A stretch of 64,000 nt of DNA from Adiantum capillus-veneris (GCA_014529385.2 CM043942.1:19047991-19111990), one strand, 5' to 3'. Positions 42,366 to 55,298 are shown, numbered from the stretch's first letter. Numbers and translations are program-made. The notes: generated by a model from the letters alone, not told the origin.

Positions 42366-44512
42366 TCAGTGATAAAAATTGGTCTTGATGCCTTAAGGTG
42401 TTTGGTGATTGTGCCTTAAGCCCTGCTAGCTGTTTTTCACTTTAAAAAGCCAATTGTTCAGTTTTGAACTCCCTGCTTGGTATTTCAATTTCCCGAAGAG
42501 ATTTCTTCATTGTGGCTGTGTTTTCTCAAGGATTCTTCTTTATCTTTAATTCTCCCGCATGTGGATGTCTTTGGGCATCCTCCTATGGCCACGATGAATC
42601 CTATGAACTCACAGATGCCCCTTTTGGGTATTTTTTTATCAAATAGCGTCTTTTGCTGAAGAGACTATCGACGAAAGTTTTTCTTGACGTTTGACCTTAT
42701 ATGTTGGTTGTTGATGATATGTTGATGACGCTTGTGAAGTTTGGTGGAAAACAGACACCTCTCTCGATCGTGAGGCCCAAATGACGCTTTGCATCCCCGA
42801 AGCCTTGGCCAATGTTTTGGCCCACTTTTTGATGGTCGATTCGGATGGAGGCTCACTTGGCTTATATACATGCTTGAAATGTATCTTCTCTTAGAGTTTT
42901 GCGTCGTTTTGGCGATTCTTTCTCGATCAGTCTTTGGCGTGCACGAAGAAGTTAGGGTTTTTCCGGTTGACCTAAACCCACATTGGAGGTTGTAGAGATG
43001 TTCTTTTAGATTAGGTTAGCCCCCCATCACATCTTGTAGCAACCAGTTGGGTGGTTGATGTGTTACGGGCCCCTTTCAGTTTCTTTCCCGCGAAGCCACA
43101 TTCCCAATTTTCGAAGTTTTTCGCGACAAAGAGAGTGTAGAACAAGAAAAGATCATGGTAACAAGTCTACCTCTCATATTTGGCGCAGGTTGGTGTGTTG
43201 TCTGTGTTGTATGGAGTGGTAGAAGATCTGATCGCTCTAGGTCTCTCAAGCTCTCTCTCACTTGTGAATAGTGAAAATGAGCTATTAAGAGGGCCCAAAA
43301 GAACTTATATCGGGGTTTTTGGACCACTTTTTACCAAATTTGACATGTGCTCCTATCTTGTTGTGAAATATACATTAGGCTCAAAAATTTCTTCATTTGG
43401 ACTGAAAGATTTGTCAATTGAGCCAAAGATCGGCCAATTTGGCTTTCTGCAACTTTTCACATATTTGCACCCCGTCTTCACCATAAGCTGTCAATCACAT
43501 ATTGATCACTCCTATATTTTTCTTTTATTGACATGTTGTCATTTCACCTGCTTTATCTATTTTTCTTTGTTTTTGACTGAAAAAATAATCAAAAATAAAG
43601 AAAAATATCTAACTTGACCCGAAAACTATCAAAAAATCGAGATAATTAGGTAATATCATAACAAACCACTATATACATCTATCCGTAGTATTTTTCACCT
43701 GATTGCTCTGTTTTCTCGCTTTTTCTGCATGAAAACTATGATTTTTAGATATATACACACACCTAGAGGCTAATCTTGGTGTTTGTCCTCTGTCATCTTG
43801 TTATTACACAATATTTAAGGGAATATCTGCTTGAGTTTACCAAAATATTCACAATCCAACACCAAAAACTATAAAACCAAGGAAAACAGTTCCCTTTTTT
43901 ACACTTGTAGCATGTCGGTTCCTCCCCCCTTCCTAGTCGAAGTCCTCCTGTACGATAGTGTTGCACCCTCGGGCATGTGTTGTGTATGGGTTTTGTTTTT
44001 TTAATTGCTAATGCTGGCCATCTAATGTGGCCCTATATGCATACGCAAGCAATGCATGGAAAAATTAATGGTGTGCAAGTGGAAGGTATAAGTCTAATGC
44101 TTATTGGCGGTCGATGTTGAAGTTTTGTATGGAAGTATGCTCCGGGGGAAGTTGTCTGAACAATAAGCTCTCAAGTATTTTGGCTCTATCTTTGATGGTA
44201 AATAGAGTTTGTGAAGCTAGGCTGCTCAATCTGTTATCTGTGATTGTTCTTTGCTTAGGTCTCCACCACACTGAACCTTCGATGTTAGTTGATTGGAACT
44301 TGCCATTTGTTGTTTGTAGAAATTGTGTACTGGCAGTTTTTGAGGTTGTTGGTTTCGAATCCATATTTTGGTATGGCGGTTGTGAGTTCTGAGTAGATTC
44401 TTTGGTACTCATATCTGTTTTTGGCGAGAGTATGATTTTTGCTTCCTGTTCGTATGAGATAGCGTTGGAGGGTTAACTCCAATTTCTGGTTGCTCCTCCT
44501 TGGTCAATTGAT
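42366..44512. other. Decayed interior of the large gypsy element, no clear gene
   Basis: No further palindrome is found after 42365. The strand contains only short frames; a 103-codon minus-strand frame (44412-44101) and the piece next to it look protein-like but match nothing I know. The text continues across the copia insertion at 44513-46930 (KAIKKIWVRKDQ on one side), so the copia element landed inside it. Confidence 0.4.
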
Positions 44513-44812
44513 TGTTGGAATTAGGGTTGCAGAGAAACACACACAACTTGGAGAAGACGAAGGAAGCTCAAGGCACACAATAGAGAGTGTGTTACTTAGT
44601 GTGCAATGGAAAGATAGATAGCCCTAGAGCAATGGGCGTATATACAATGCACGGGGGAGAAAACCCTAAAGAGGGAAAAAATGCCCCGGCGGTCCTAGTG
44701 TGTTCACACACATCACTACCACATGTATATGGTAACAAATCCCCCCTGGAGTGATGCGGTGAACGAGAGCTGGCACATGAGTGAAGGGAAGTGCCATGCC
44801 CTGAGGACAGGA

Positions 44813-45829
44813 TCAGTCCACAAAGGGGAGTAAGCCCAAAGCTTTGCGGAAAGCTTCAAGCTTCTCATGAGACAATGCCTTTGTGAAAAGATCTGCAAGG
44901 TTGTCCTGTGTTGGCACATAAGCCAAGCTGATCTCTCCTGCTGAGAGCCTCTCCCTGACATAGTGGTAATGCACCTCAATGTGCTTTGTGCGAGCATGAA
45001 AAAATGGGTTCCTCGCAACTGCCAATGCACTCTGACTGTCAGTGTAGATAGTGTTGGCAGTGTCCTGTCCAACACCCAAATCAGCCATAAGGCGTCTGAG
45101 CCATACACACTCAACCGTAGCTGTGAAGACTGCCCTGTACTCAGCCTCACAACTCGAAGTGTCCACAGTAGGTTGCTTCTTGCTCAACCATGATATACAT
45201 GAACTGCCAAGCATGAAACAAAAACCACTTGTGGACACTCGCGTGTCAAAACAACCAGCCCAATCTGAGTCCAAAAAAGCATGTAAGTCTGGCGGCAATG
45301 ATCCCCCCTTGGGATAAAACAAGCCAAGATGTAAAGTGCCACTAAGGTAGCGAAAAATCCTCTTGACTGCCTGCCAATGCTTGGACCTTGGGCTATGCAT
45401 AAATCTGCTGACCTGTGAGACTGCGAACTGAATATCCGGCCTCGTGTTGCATACATAAATGAGGTAGCCAACAACAGTTTGGTAAAGAGTGACATCAGCA
45501 GGATCGCCAGAATCATGTAGACTCAACTTCAAACCTGTTTCCATGGGAGTGGCAATAGGTTTGCAATCCTCAAGTCCAAACTTACATAGCAAAGTCTCTA
45601 TGTAACTTTTCTGACACAAGGCAATACCACCGTCACACTGCTTAAACTATATACCCAAGTAATGATGCAACAACCCCAAATATTTCATCTTGAAAGTAGC
45701 ATTCAAATCAGCCTTAAATTCGGCAATATGTCTCTCATTTGCTCCAGTGATCAGCAAATCATCAACATAAAGAACCACAATGGGATCTCCAAGTACTAGC
45801 AAAAGTCTGGTAGGAATCTGGTAAGGCAT
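44813..45829 (-). pseudogene. Copia reverse transcriptase C-terminus and RNase H
   Basis: Minus strand contains DPIVVLYVDDLLITGAN (YVDD active site), then a TAG-interrupted stretch to YLGI, CQKSYIETLLCKFGLEDCKPIATPME, GYLIYVCNTRPDIQFAVS, the RNase H segment DSDWAGCFDTRVSTSGFCFMLG, TSSCEAEYRAV and YTDSQSALAVARNP, ending KALSHEKLEAFRKALGL. The protease, integrase and most of reverse transcriptase are missing. The 45619-44813 piece is an uninterrupted 268 codons, so decay is modest and the deletion was probably a recent, single event. Confidence 0.88.
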
Positions 45830-46341
45830 GAAGAATAGTCTGCAGAAATAAGCTGCTCATTGATATCCTTGACACTAGCAAGGAAAGTGTCCATATCATC
45901 TTCCTCATGCATAATCTTTGACTCCGGCTCTTTACGTAGCAAAGCAATTTTAGCCTCATTGCGGCTTGCATAAAGACCTGCTAAAATATCCCAAGCCTGT
46001 TTTGCAGATTTTGCTGAACGGATGTGAGGAACAATGGTGCGCTTCACAGACAACGTAATCAATGCATGAGCCTGCGCATCCTTAACATCCCAACGAGCTT
46101 GTTCTGCCATAGGCAAAACAACTCTAACAGCTGCAATCCTTGCAGCAAGACCTGCAACATCCTCAACATCGCCTACATCCTCAGAACCAGGATGTACATC
46201 AATGCCCTGCACAATGTTCCAGACACCCTTTGACACAAGAACATGTTGCATCATATAAGCCCACATAGGGTAGTTGTCCCCATCCAACCTGTCCTCAGCA
46301 GCAAACATCTTGAACACATCTGTGTTGTTGTTGTCAGCCAT
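45796..46341 (-). pseudogene. Copia gag, truncated and fused to reverse transcriptase
   Basis: ATG at 46341 gives MADNNNTDVFKMFAAEDRLDGDNYPMWAYMMQHVLVSKGVWNIV, a copia Gag start of the UBN2/DUF4219 type, then AWDILAGLYASRNEAKIALL and FLASVKDINEQLIS. After a one-base change of frame the normal continuation ILHALPDSYQTFASTWR is still visible (about 45850-45805) before the reverse transcriptase part begins. No zinc knuckle remains. Confidence 0.82.
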
Positions 46342-46935
46342 GGTAAATGCTGCACCTGATGTGAAAACTGCCCGAAAATAGGAGAAACGGAGCGGGAACA
46401 ACATGTGCTATATAGCACAAACCGTAGAAGACTATAAGGCACCTGTTATGAAGAAAACAGCACTGACAGAAATTCTGCACAAAATGATGAAGTAGCCTGT
46501 GCAATACTGCCTGTAGTGGAAACGGAGGCCGAAATGAGCCCAAATCAAAATTCTGAGCAGACCAAGCTCTTCGAGTTCTCCCAAAAAAAATCTCGACTTG
46601 CGATCCCTCGCCAAAGCTCACTGAAATCGGAGAAAGTGAGCAGGTGTGTGCTGGAGCAGTTGGCGACTAAGCCCGGGAGGATGTGACCTGCTCTGATACC
46701 AATTGTTGGAATTAGGGTTGCAGAGAAACACACACAGCTTGGAGAAGACGAAGGAAGCTCAAGGCATACAATAGAGAGTGTGCTACTTAGTGCGCAATGG
46801 AAAGATAGATAGCCCTAGAGTGATGGGCGTATATACAATGCACGGGGGAAAAAACCTCCTAAAGAGGGAAAAAATGCCCCGGCGGTCCTAGTGTGTTCAC
46901 ACACATCACTACCACATGTATATGGTAACATTGAT

Positions 46936-47700
46936 CCTTTCTGACCCAAATTTTCTTGATAGCTTTGTTGTATAGACCATGTTGTTTTTGTTGGGGTGCG
47001 CTTTGGTGACTTTCGTTCTTTGGATATATCATGCTCCCATTGTATACTAGAGTCTTTGCCTTATGGACTTGATCTTGCTGCCTTGATTTCATCTTTGGAA
47101 TCCCTTGTGGGTCAATGGTTGCTTGTAAGGGCTGCTTTCTTTAGTCCGCCAGTTACAGTATTGATTGTTTGTTTTCCACTCTTGTAGCAAAAGGAACTTG
47201 TTGTTTTTCTAAATTAGATTGTATACTCACAGTGTTTTGACTCCAATCAAGTTGTACCTTATATCTTCTCTGCTAAGGTTGCCCTAGCAATACGGCATGT
47301 TGTGTAGTCGTATCTTCTACCACATAAAATTTATGCGGAAAGACATGTTGGTTTACCTGTACTCTGAGCACTGTCCATCCCAGAACCTTAATCAAACATT
47401 CTGAATAACTTTGGAGCTCGTTCTTCATCTCCTGTATAATTGGTTTTCAAGTTGAAGTTTCTGTTAAAGGTTGTAGTGTTTCAAGTTGCCTTGACCTCCT
47501 GAATCAAGTATCGTTGTTGCCTTCACTTGATTGTGTCCAACTTTGACATCAATTTTAGGCTCCTGTGTGGTCTTGTTGTCAAATTCTGCAACCCAAATTT
47601 CATTTATCTTCAAAGGTGGTCCATGTTGTTGTTGTCGTCGAAGAAGCTTCTTTTTTGCTATCCTTTCTTTTGCCTCTACTTGATCTTTTGCAACAATGTT
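46936..47700 (-). other. Sequence downstream of integrase in the large gypsy element
   Basis: The minus strand holds low-complexity Lys/Ser/Thr-rich frames (KRSSRGKRKDSKKEASSTTTTTW, about 47690-47600) and otherwise short frames. No domain recognised. Confidence 0.4.
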
Positions 47701-50700
47701 CTATTTTGCTTGCGTCCGTTTCTTTGCTTGATGGATTTATTGGAGCATATTTGGGGTTAGTGGTAGATGAAACCTTTTTAGTCGGCAACCACTTATCCAG
47801 TTAGGAATTTCCTCCCCATCCAATGTAGCAAGCCTGATGGATTGGTGATAAGTCTTTAATCACAAAGGGTCTTGTCCCTCACTTTTTAAGTTTCTTTGCA
47901 TGTTGTTTTAACGTGTAAACCAATACATAATGTCCTGTTTTGATTTTTTTGGAGCGTACATGCTTATCAAAAAATTCTTTTTGCCAACGTTTTTGTGCAT
48001 AGATAGAAGTTACTGCTTTCAAGCAAAGCTCATCTAGCTTTTCAAGGTCATCTATATGTGAGGACATTTCATGACCTATCCACTCTAGACATTTTGCTGC
48101 TCTTAGGGTTGGGATTAAGAATTCTATAGGCAGTATAGCATTAAGTCCAAACACCATGTTGTACGGTGTTGTGCCTATCGAGGTTTTGTAAGCAATCCTA
48201 TATGCCCATAAAGCTGAATGTAGTTTCTGATACCAATCCTTTTTAGACTCTGATACTATCTTAGTTAAGATTGTGCAGAGTCTTATTTGTAGCGTCTGCT
48301 TGGCCATTAGCCTGTGGGTAGTAGGGAGCCAACTTCTTATGAACTATCATGAAGTCTTCAAGAAGATTTTCAATTATCTCATTTATGAAATCTGTGCCTC
48401 GATCACTGAAAATTTCTATAGGTAGACCATATCTAGCAAAGGCAGTTTCGTATAGAAATGTGCAATAGTCCTGGCATCGGCCTTTTGTGTAGCTTTAGCT
48501 TCTATCTATTTTGTGAGGTAATATTTGGCTACAATGATGTACTGGGCATGTGTTTTATAAGCAAGGGGTGATATTGGTCCTACAAAGTCTATTCCCCACT
48601 TGGCAAAGGCTTTGGCTCCCATCATTGGCCGTAAGGGCATCTCATCCCGTTTTATTGGTACGTTAGTTCGTTGACAAGACTCACATCATTTTGTATACTC
48701 CTTTGAGTCCATATGTAATGTTGGCCACCATATTCCCAATGTGAGGACAATTTTTTATGTGTTTTGGCCCCCACTAATCCCTCCATGTGCTTGTTCCAGG
48801 ATTGGAACGTATGTGTTCTCCATTACACACAGCCTAAGCTGGTTATCCTTTCCCCTTTTATAAAGCTAATTTTCAATAACAGTGACATCATGAGCTTCTA
48901 TTTCTATCGTTCTCTATCATGCTTTGGTGATATTTTCAAAAAACTTCTGTCTTTCCAAGTATTCAAGAATGTATTGACTCCATTCTGGCGTAAGTGTTAT
49001 CTGAAACAATGTGGCATGTTCAATGGGTGGGCGGGCTTGATCTGCATTTGACGCAACTAGTGACATATTCGTGAACATCAATGCGCACATTTGACTGATA
49101 CACTCTAATTGTTGCAATTGTTGGAAAGTTTTTGTGGCTGAACAATGAAACATTAACGCGTGAATATGCACTTTCAGCAAATATGTTTCATATTCCTTAT
49201 GGTTTATGCACACTCTTAGGATGCCGTCAAAGCGTAAATTATATAAAAATCCTCCAACCAACTGAAAGTTCTTAGCTTGGCAAATCGTTCTTCGTTCAAG
49301 GTCTAGGTACGTTTTATCAAATTCCCCACCTTGTGATAGTAGCTAGACAATCTCTTGGGACCACTTAAGTACCATTTCTATATTGAAGAGATATGCATCT
49401 GTAGGTCATCATCCACTCCCTTTGGATCATCTCCTTTAGGTAATCGAGAGAGGTGGTTTGCTCAAAGATGTGTCTTCCCCTTCTTAACCACTACCGTAAA
49501 GTCAAACTCTAACAATATGATGAACCATCTTATGATTCGTCCAGTGTTGCATGTCTTGTTGACAAGGTATAAAAGGGATTCACTGGTTTGTGAAGAACAC
49601 AAACTTATTTTTGAGGAGATAATGCCAAAATTTCTTAACGGCATAAATCATTCCAAGCTCTTCTCTCTCAATGGTTGTGTAATTCCTTTCGGCATTATTT
49701 AGTTATTGTCGACTAGAATAGTTGATTGGGAAATCCATGGTTCCCTCTCCTGGTTGAGCCAAAATACATTCGATAGCAAATGCAGATGCATCTATATCGA
49801 CGTGAAATATTTTTCCCCAATCAGGTGCTTATAGTACTGGAGCGGATACAAGGGCATCTTTTAATTTCTTAAAGGATTCCTTGTACTTATCTGTCCATTC
49901 AAAGATCACGATAAGTCTATACAGTGGTTGTGTAGTAATTGCATACATGTGTATAAACCTCCTGTAATAATCACAATGTCCCATGAAGCACTGTACTTGC
50001 TTTGCATTGATTGGCTTAGGCATTTCGATAATCACCTTAATCTTATTCGAATTTGTGAAAATGCCATGTTCCGAGACAATATGGCCCAAGATTCGTCCTT
50101 ATCTTACCATGAAAATGCATTTTTCTGGATTAAGCCAAATCCCATAAGTCCTGCATTTCTCGAATACTTTTTTGAGGTGCTCCACATATTCCTCTCTTTG
50201 CAGAGAGTGTACATAGGTCATCTATATAGATTTCCAAGAAATTCCTCAAATACTCCTTGAAGGCATGTGCCATCAATCTTTGAATGTGGCAGGTGCATTT
50301 GTTAACCCAAAGGGAATGACCCGATATGCAAATATGCCCCATTTTGTGGAAAATGCCGTTTTATATTGGTCCTTGGGTGCAATTACAAGTTGATTGTAAC
50401 CATAGAACCCATCCAAGAAGGAATATGCACGCTTTCCTGCCACTCGTTCAAGGACGTGGTCCGTAATTGGCAAGGGATAGTTATCCCTTATTGTGGCTGC
50501 ATTGACTTTTTTGAGGTTGACACACACTCGGAGTTTGCCATTCTTTTTGGGTATAACAACGATTGCGGATACCCAATCAATGTGTTCTATCTCATAGATA
50601 AACTCCGTGTCTTTCAGTTTATCAATCTCTTCCTTGACACACTTAGAAAAGGTATGATTGTACATGTAAGGCCTTTGTCTGCTTTGTTTCACATTAGGTT

Positions 50701-50737
50701 TTAATGGGATAGTATGGTGACATATTTTCGGATCCAC
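47700..50737 (-). pseudogene. Ty3/gypsy pol of the large element, broken
   Basis: Minus-strand pieces in order: reverse transcriptase (50737-50273) with WVSAIVVIPKKNGKLRVCVNLKKVNAATIRDNYPLP and FGLTNAPATF; YIDDL at the catalytic site (about 50230); LGHIV-type block GHIVSEHGIFTNSNKI, YYRRFIHMYAITTQPLY (50089-49829); RNase H remains (YLVNKTCNTGRIIRWFIILLEFDFTVVVKKG, about 49600); zinc finger and catalytic core of integrase too decayed to read fully (49000-48310); integrase end with ALWAYRIAYKTSIGTTPYNMVFG (48307-47879) and a C-terminal piece to 47700. Frameshifts and stops are scattered, much more than in the other gypsy copies, so it is old. It resembles a gypsy lineage common in gymnosperms and ferns; no chromodomain was seen. 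Confidence 0.8.
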
Positions 50738-50984
50738 TCCCTTTAATTCCTTGTAAGACCATGCAAATGCATCCTTATATTCGTGAAGAAGGCTGAGAAG
50801 TTCCTCTTCCTCGTCTTGGCTCAGGTCTGTGGCTATATATACAGGTTGCGGTGTCTCTCCAGGTTGTGCTAGGTCTAATTTCTTCCGTTATGACATTTTG
50901 TTCTCTTTCTTTCCTCACTTCTACCCGTGCTTTTCTAGCTTTCCATGTGTTTTGTTGTCTTTTCCATTCAATGCTAGGTGTTTC

Positions 50985-53613
50985 TCATCCTGGTTCTTCA
51001 ATCTCAAGTCCCCCTTTTTCTTTTTGAGCGTGAGCTTGTGTGATGACCTGTATAGGTATTACTATTTCATTCTCGGAACCACTGCTTGAAGGGGTAGCCT
51101 CCAAAATCATTATGGTTTCTTTAGCTACTTTGTTTGGATTTTTTGGGCAATCAGCAATGAGTGATGCCGTAATCTGGACAATATGCATTGACTCAGACAA
51201 TTCCAAATGAGTACAGTCTTTCATAAGATGGTCGCCCACACATTTATAGCAAGGTCCCAACGGTTGTCGTGGAGCTCCTTGAGCACCCCTCTGTTGGTAA
51301 GCAGGTCTTGGTTTATTGAAACCTCCATTGGCTATGAACAACAATGTTCTTTTGTCCAAACTATATCTACTTTCTCTTGCAGCGTGTGCAGCGGTTGGTG
51401 GTCCAACATTGCCGATCATACTCCATGGTTCCGACGTTCTTGCCTTTTCTGGTGGGTAGTATGTTGGGCAGGCCATTGTTCCACTTGGCTCTTCATAATA
51501 AACATGGACATGCACTAAGGATTTTCCCTGTGGTTCTTCCACAGTGGGCATGTATCTCACACCTATTGGCCTTGTCCTTGGGAGTGGTGATTGTTGCCCT
51601 AAAACTAGCTGTGGTTGTTCAACCCCAGCTGGTCCTGGCAAATTCCCTGCAGTATATCAAAATACAGGTGGCAGTTGAGGTGGTGCTATTTGCGGTTGGG
51701 AAACATACTGTTGTTCTCTCACACACCGTTTATTATAGTAGCATTCCTTAGTAACATGATTTGTACATTTTTGTTTGATGGTGCACCACTTTAATGGCTT
51801 AGCCTGTGGCTTGGAAAATGGGCTAATTCTCTTTAGCGCCTCCTCTATCAGTCACTCTTGATTTAGTCCTGGTTCATTTAGTTGTACTATCTTCCCAAAC
51901 TTTGACCCACTTCGATGAGATGATGAATCATCATCTCTATCTCTTAGATCTCCAACTTTGTAGATCTCACAGTTATCTACAAGGAACAAAACCTCTTTGG
52001 TTAACTCATTTAGAGTGGGACTTTTCTTCATATGCAAATCCTTTTGAAGATCTGCATTTCTAAATCCTTGGATAAATATTAACATTAGTTTGGATTGAGT
52101 AGGTAGTTCTTCCATTGGGCAAAACTTTACATATCATTTAAGCCATAGGGCTGCCTTCCTAACAGATTCTCCCTCTTTCTATTTAAACTTGTGGATTTGA
52201 GAGACAATATTGTGGGCTATTCCTCTTTGAGAGAATTCCTCCACAAACTCATCAAAAACTTCTTGGATGGTCCCAAAATCTCGTCTTTCAACAAAGTCAA
52301 ACCAAGTGGCGGCGTCTTCCTCTAGGGTGAGTCCAAATCCTGAAAATTGTGTATCGAAGTCTTTAACCTCTTCTACTCGGATCGCTCTCAAGAACATTGC
52401 CACATGATTTCTAGGATCCCCTTCTCCTAAACACCTCTTGTGTACCCATTTTTGGACTTGAGAAGGTCTAACACGTCTTTGTTCCACCAGTCAAACTGTG
52501 GAATCTCCTCGTCCTTCTCCTCTCATAGGGTCTAGTCCAGGTCTCAAACTTCCGTCAATTGCGCCTCCCGTCCCATATCCTATGTATGACCTTTCAACCG
52601 GTGGTTCCATTGCAAACCCTCTTTTTGTCTTGATTCTCTCCATATAGGGGAATCCTACTGTGGTTGGCACCGTTGTTGGCCCCTTGCTTTCCTTGGGATA
52701 AGAATAAGAGTAAGTGGGCATGGGTGAGACTATAGGGGTTACATATGAACTATTTGTAATAGGGACTTTGCCTCTATAGAACTCTTGTTCCCTTGTCACT
52801 GTGGGTAGCAACCATGATTGCAACGTTTCTGGATTTGTGTTGAGATATGAAGGAAAAACTGGAATTTCTACCGTTCCAGCTTGCCTGGCTAGGATTCTCG
52901 TCTCATCCTCCATTTTCTCAAAGAGATTAGTATATTTAATGGGGGTAGGGTTTAGTCCTTGAGTGGCAGTGAGTTTTGTTGGAATTACCCTAGTGGCTGT
53001 CAATCTTGCTACCTTTGCTTTTTCTATTGGCCTATACTCTTGTCCATATTTGTCAACATATAGTATGAGACTCCCCTACCTGACTCATATGAGAATAATT
53101 ACAGAGTCTTTTATGTGCCTAGCTCAAAGGCAAATGGTGCTAGACATTGAAAATATGTCTTGACTCTCACATTGAGGTATTGATATATTCCTACCACTCC
53201 TTGGTGGCTAGTCATAACTTTAGTCACCTTCTTGTCAAACACCAAGGTGGTTTTAGGAAGGTCTATTAGAGGAGGTATTTCAGTGATTTCAGAAACCATC
53301 TTTCCCTTTACCACATTATCCCCATACTTGTTGTAGTTCTTTGGATCCTTAACAATAAGGTAATGTGCTCCCTCCTCATCATGGAATCTATCCCCATCAT
53401 CATACGCTAGAAGGGCATCCAATCCTTCTGCTAGTTTTTCCTCAATACATATGCTTTTTCATCCCCTTTCATCAGCATAGACCAAAGCACCATGGGTATT
53501 TGGTCCTTCTAGGTAAAGGCTTGTAAACCTTAATGTTCAAGGAGGGTTTCTAGAGGTGCTCCCTCCTTCTCCTTGGATTGGTTGGTTAACGGCGGTGTTC
53601 CGGTCTGCCATGA
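50985..53613 (-). pseudogene. Ty3/gypsy gag of the large element, broken
   Basis: From the ATG at 53613 (MADRNTAVNQPIQGEGG) pieces run through 53422-53111, 53003-52491 (MTATRVIPTKLTATQG...), the Gag core 52487-52179 (FLRAIRVEEVKDFDTQFSGFGLTLEEDAATWFDFVE), 52115-51852 and 51641-50985. The last has a damaged zinc knuckle, CYKCVGDHLMKDC, one residue short between the second Cys and His. Several stops interrupt the series. Confidence 0.7.
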
Positions 53614-54393
53614 GATAAAAGGATTGTTTAGAGGAGGTGTCGTTTCCACTATTGTCTTCTATGATTGATGCTAGTGGATCTATTCTAGCTTGGGTCACAC
53701 TCTCTTCCGTACACACTATGATGACCTAATCTCCTTGTGATTTTTGGTCTCTTTGGAGGTTTCTTCTTGATCTCAAATACATCAATCCCTTAACACACAA
53801 CTTGAAATCCAAACCTTTACCTTTAGAGTTCGCTCTGTCATGTCTTACTCTGGCTATTTCAGCTCTCCAAATTGGTTGATTGATTGCACTTCTGATTGGC
53901 CTGGACTTGCTGGACTTTGTTGTTGGCTATCTGTACAAAACTTTAGACTCTATAAATCTTTGTCAATGGTGGTTCTCTTTTAGTAACATTCGGTATTGAT
54001 TAGGAAGAACATGCAAGTATTTCCCATCCAAAGCTTCCTTTGGAAGGGTTGGTTCCCCGTATATGTTATTATCATTGAATTGACTAGCAAACTGTGTTGT
54101 CCGAGCTAAGTGGATTACCTGGCAGGCTTAAGTTACTCAGTCTGCTCTAAATCTGGCTGTTAGACTTTATACACGTATAAAGTCTATTAATAAAAAAATG
54201 TAATATTTCTTCACCAGATATCCTCTACCATTCATGTAACTCTCAAAAACTTTCAAAGTGACAGTGGGACCACTTTAGTGTAAGTTACAATTTGATGCAG
54301 ATTGATTTTGGATCTTTTTTCTGGTTTTTGGCACTTACAGACTCAAATACTTTCCAACTTGAGTGTAATCTTAGCTATTGGCTTCTAAGGTCC
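53614..54393. other. Leader or LTR-side sequence of the large gypsy element
   Basis: No frame of note. Includes the eighth palindrome (54162-54185), listed separately. The sequence is cut at 54394 by the Tat-like element, so the large element's own LTR cannot be defined here. Confidence 0.4.
54162..54185. repeat. Eighth copy of the 24-bp palindrome
   Basis: Same design as the array palindromes (left half AGACTTTATACA), with one mismatch between halves and a similar A-rich run (AATAAAAAAATG) after it. It lies upstream of the large element's gag on the opposite side of gag-pol from the seven-unit array. Confidence 0.8.
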
Positions 54394-54679
54394 TGATGCA
54401 TGGTTTTTAGGACCCCTTCTGAAGATGCAATAAAGGCACAGTCAGTTGTTGGGGAGATGAGGATACTCTAGTCCAAGGGATCTCGAAAGAGAAGAAAAAT
54501 CTACTTCACAAGCACCAAAGAGCAAAAAGTGCCATGGACAAAAGATACGTGGGAACGAGCTCTTATGCATGCCTACAACCTATATCTTAGAGAATAGCCC
54601 ATTCTACGTGTGAATTTCTAGTGAAATTTACACGAGGATGTTCGTGTGGACTCAGAGCACAGCATACTCCGTTTTCACT

Positions 54680-54795
54680 TTTTTTACCGACAGTAAATAT
54701 TTTTTACCACAGTAAATATTTTTCACCTACATGGTAAATACAAATCACTTTTTACCTACAGTAACTTTTTTACCCATGGTAAATATTTTTTACTG
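54680..54795. repeat. Cluster of short TTTACC / GGTAAA inverted units in the LTR
   Basis: About five units of the type TTTTTACC-spacer-GTAAATA, 20-30 bases apart. Each can pair within itself. The cluster is identical in the second LTR (about 63090-63205) and lies about 500 bases before the TATA box, in the upstream control part of the LTR. Confidence 0.7.
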
Positions 54796-55298
54796 CACCA
54801 TAAGTATTTGGTAGGTAACAGTTCACTGTTACTAGAAGCAGTGATTGGGCATCAACAATGCAGTTACACGAGGAGAAAAGGGGAAAATCTTATGGTAAAG
54901 GTGAGTCAACAGGGATAAAGACTTTTGAGTTGAAAAGAGACATGCTGATTTTTTCAAAGAACACATGTCAAAAGAAGCCATGGTTGAGTATTTTTTGAGA
55001 ATTTGATATTCAGGAGGACCCAGCTGCCACCTCCCCCCCGCAGGTCCCCCCCTGACATGTGCAGAACCTCCAGTTTCAACAGCCACCTTACCTGCTCTTA
55101 AATGCTGGTCAAGGCCTTATTCCCATGTGTCACAATCAGAAGAATCAGCATTTACCCTCCCCTCTCACATCACTCTAGAGAATATCTTGATGGTGACATA
55201 TCAGGTGACCTCAATCTGTTGACCACCCTAAGCAAAAAGTAACCCCAATCAGCGGATTTAAGCATGTTTATCCCTAATCTTAAACCCTCTCAGAAACC

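Larger units (their letters stand above)
44513..46930 (-). mobile_element. Internally deleted Ty1/copia retrotransposon, 2418 bp
   Basis: Two LTRs (44513-44737 and 46704-46930, about 225 bp, TGTTGGAATT...GGTAACA on the plus strand) flank a minus-strand interior. The 5-bp target duplication TTGAT occurs at 44508-44512 and 46931-46935. The primer binding site TGGTATCAGAGC (minus, about 46702-46691) and the polypurine tract (minus, complement of about 44740-44750) are in place. A full copia element is usually 4.5-5 kb; here gag is fused to the end of reverse transcriptase, so it could only move with help. Confidence 0.95.

Noticed and set aside
54832-55086. An 84-codon minus-strand frame present in both LTR copies
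   Set aside because: It lies within the LTR, opposite to transcription, has no domain, and its conservation follows from the LTRs being near identical.
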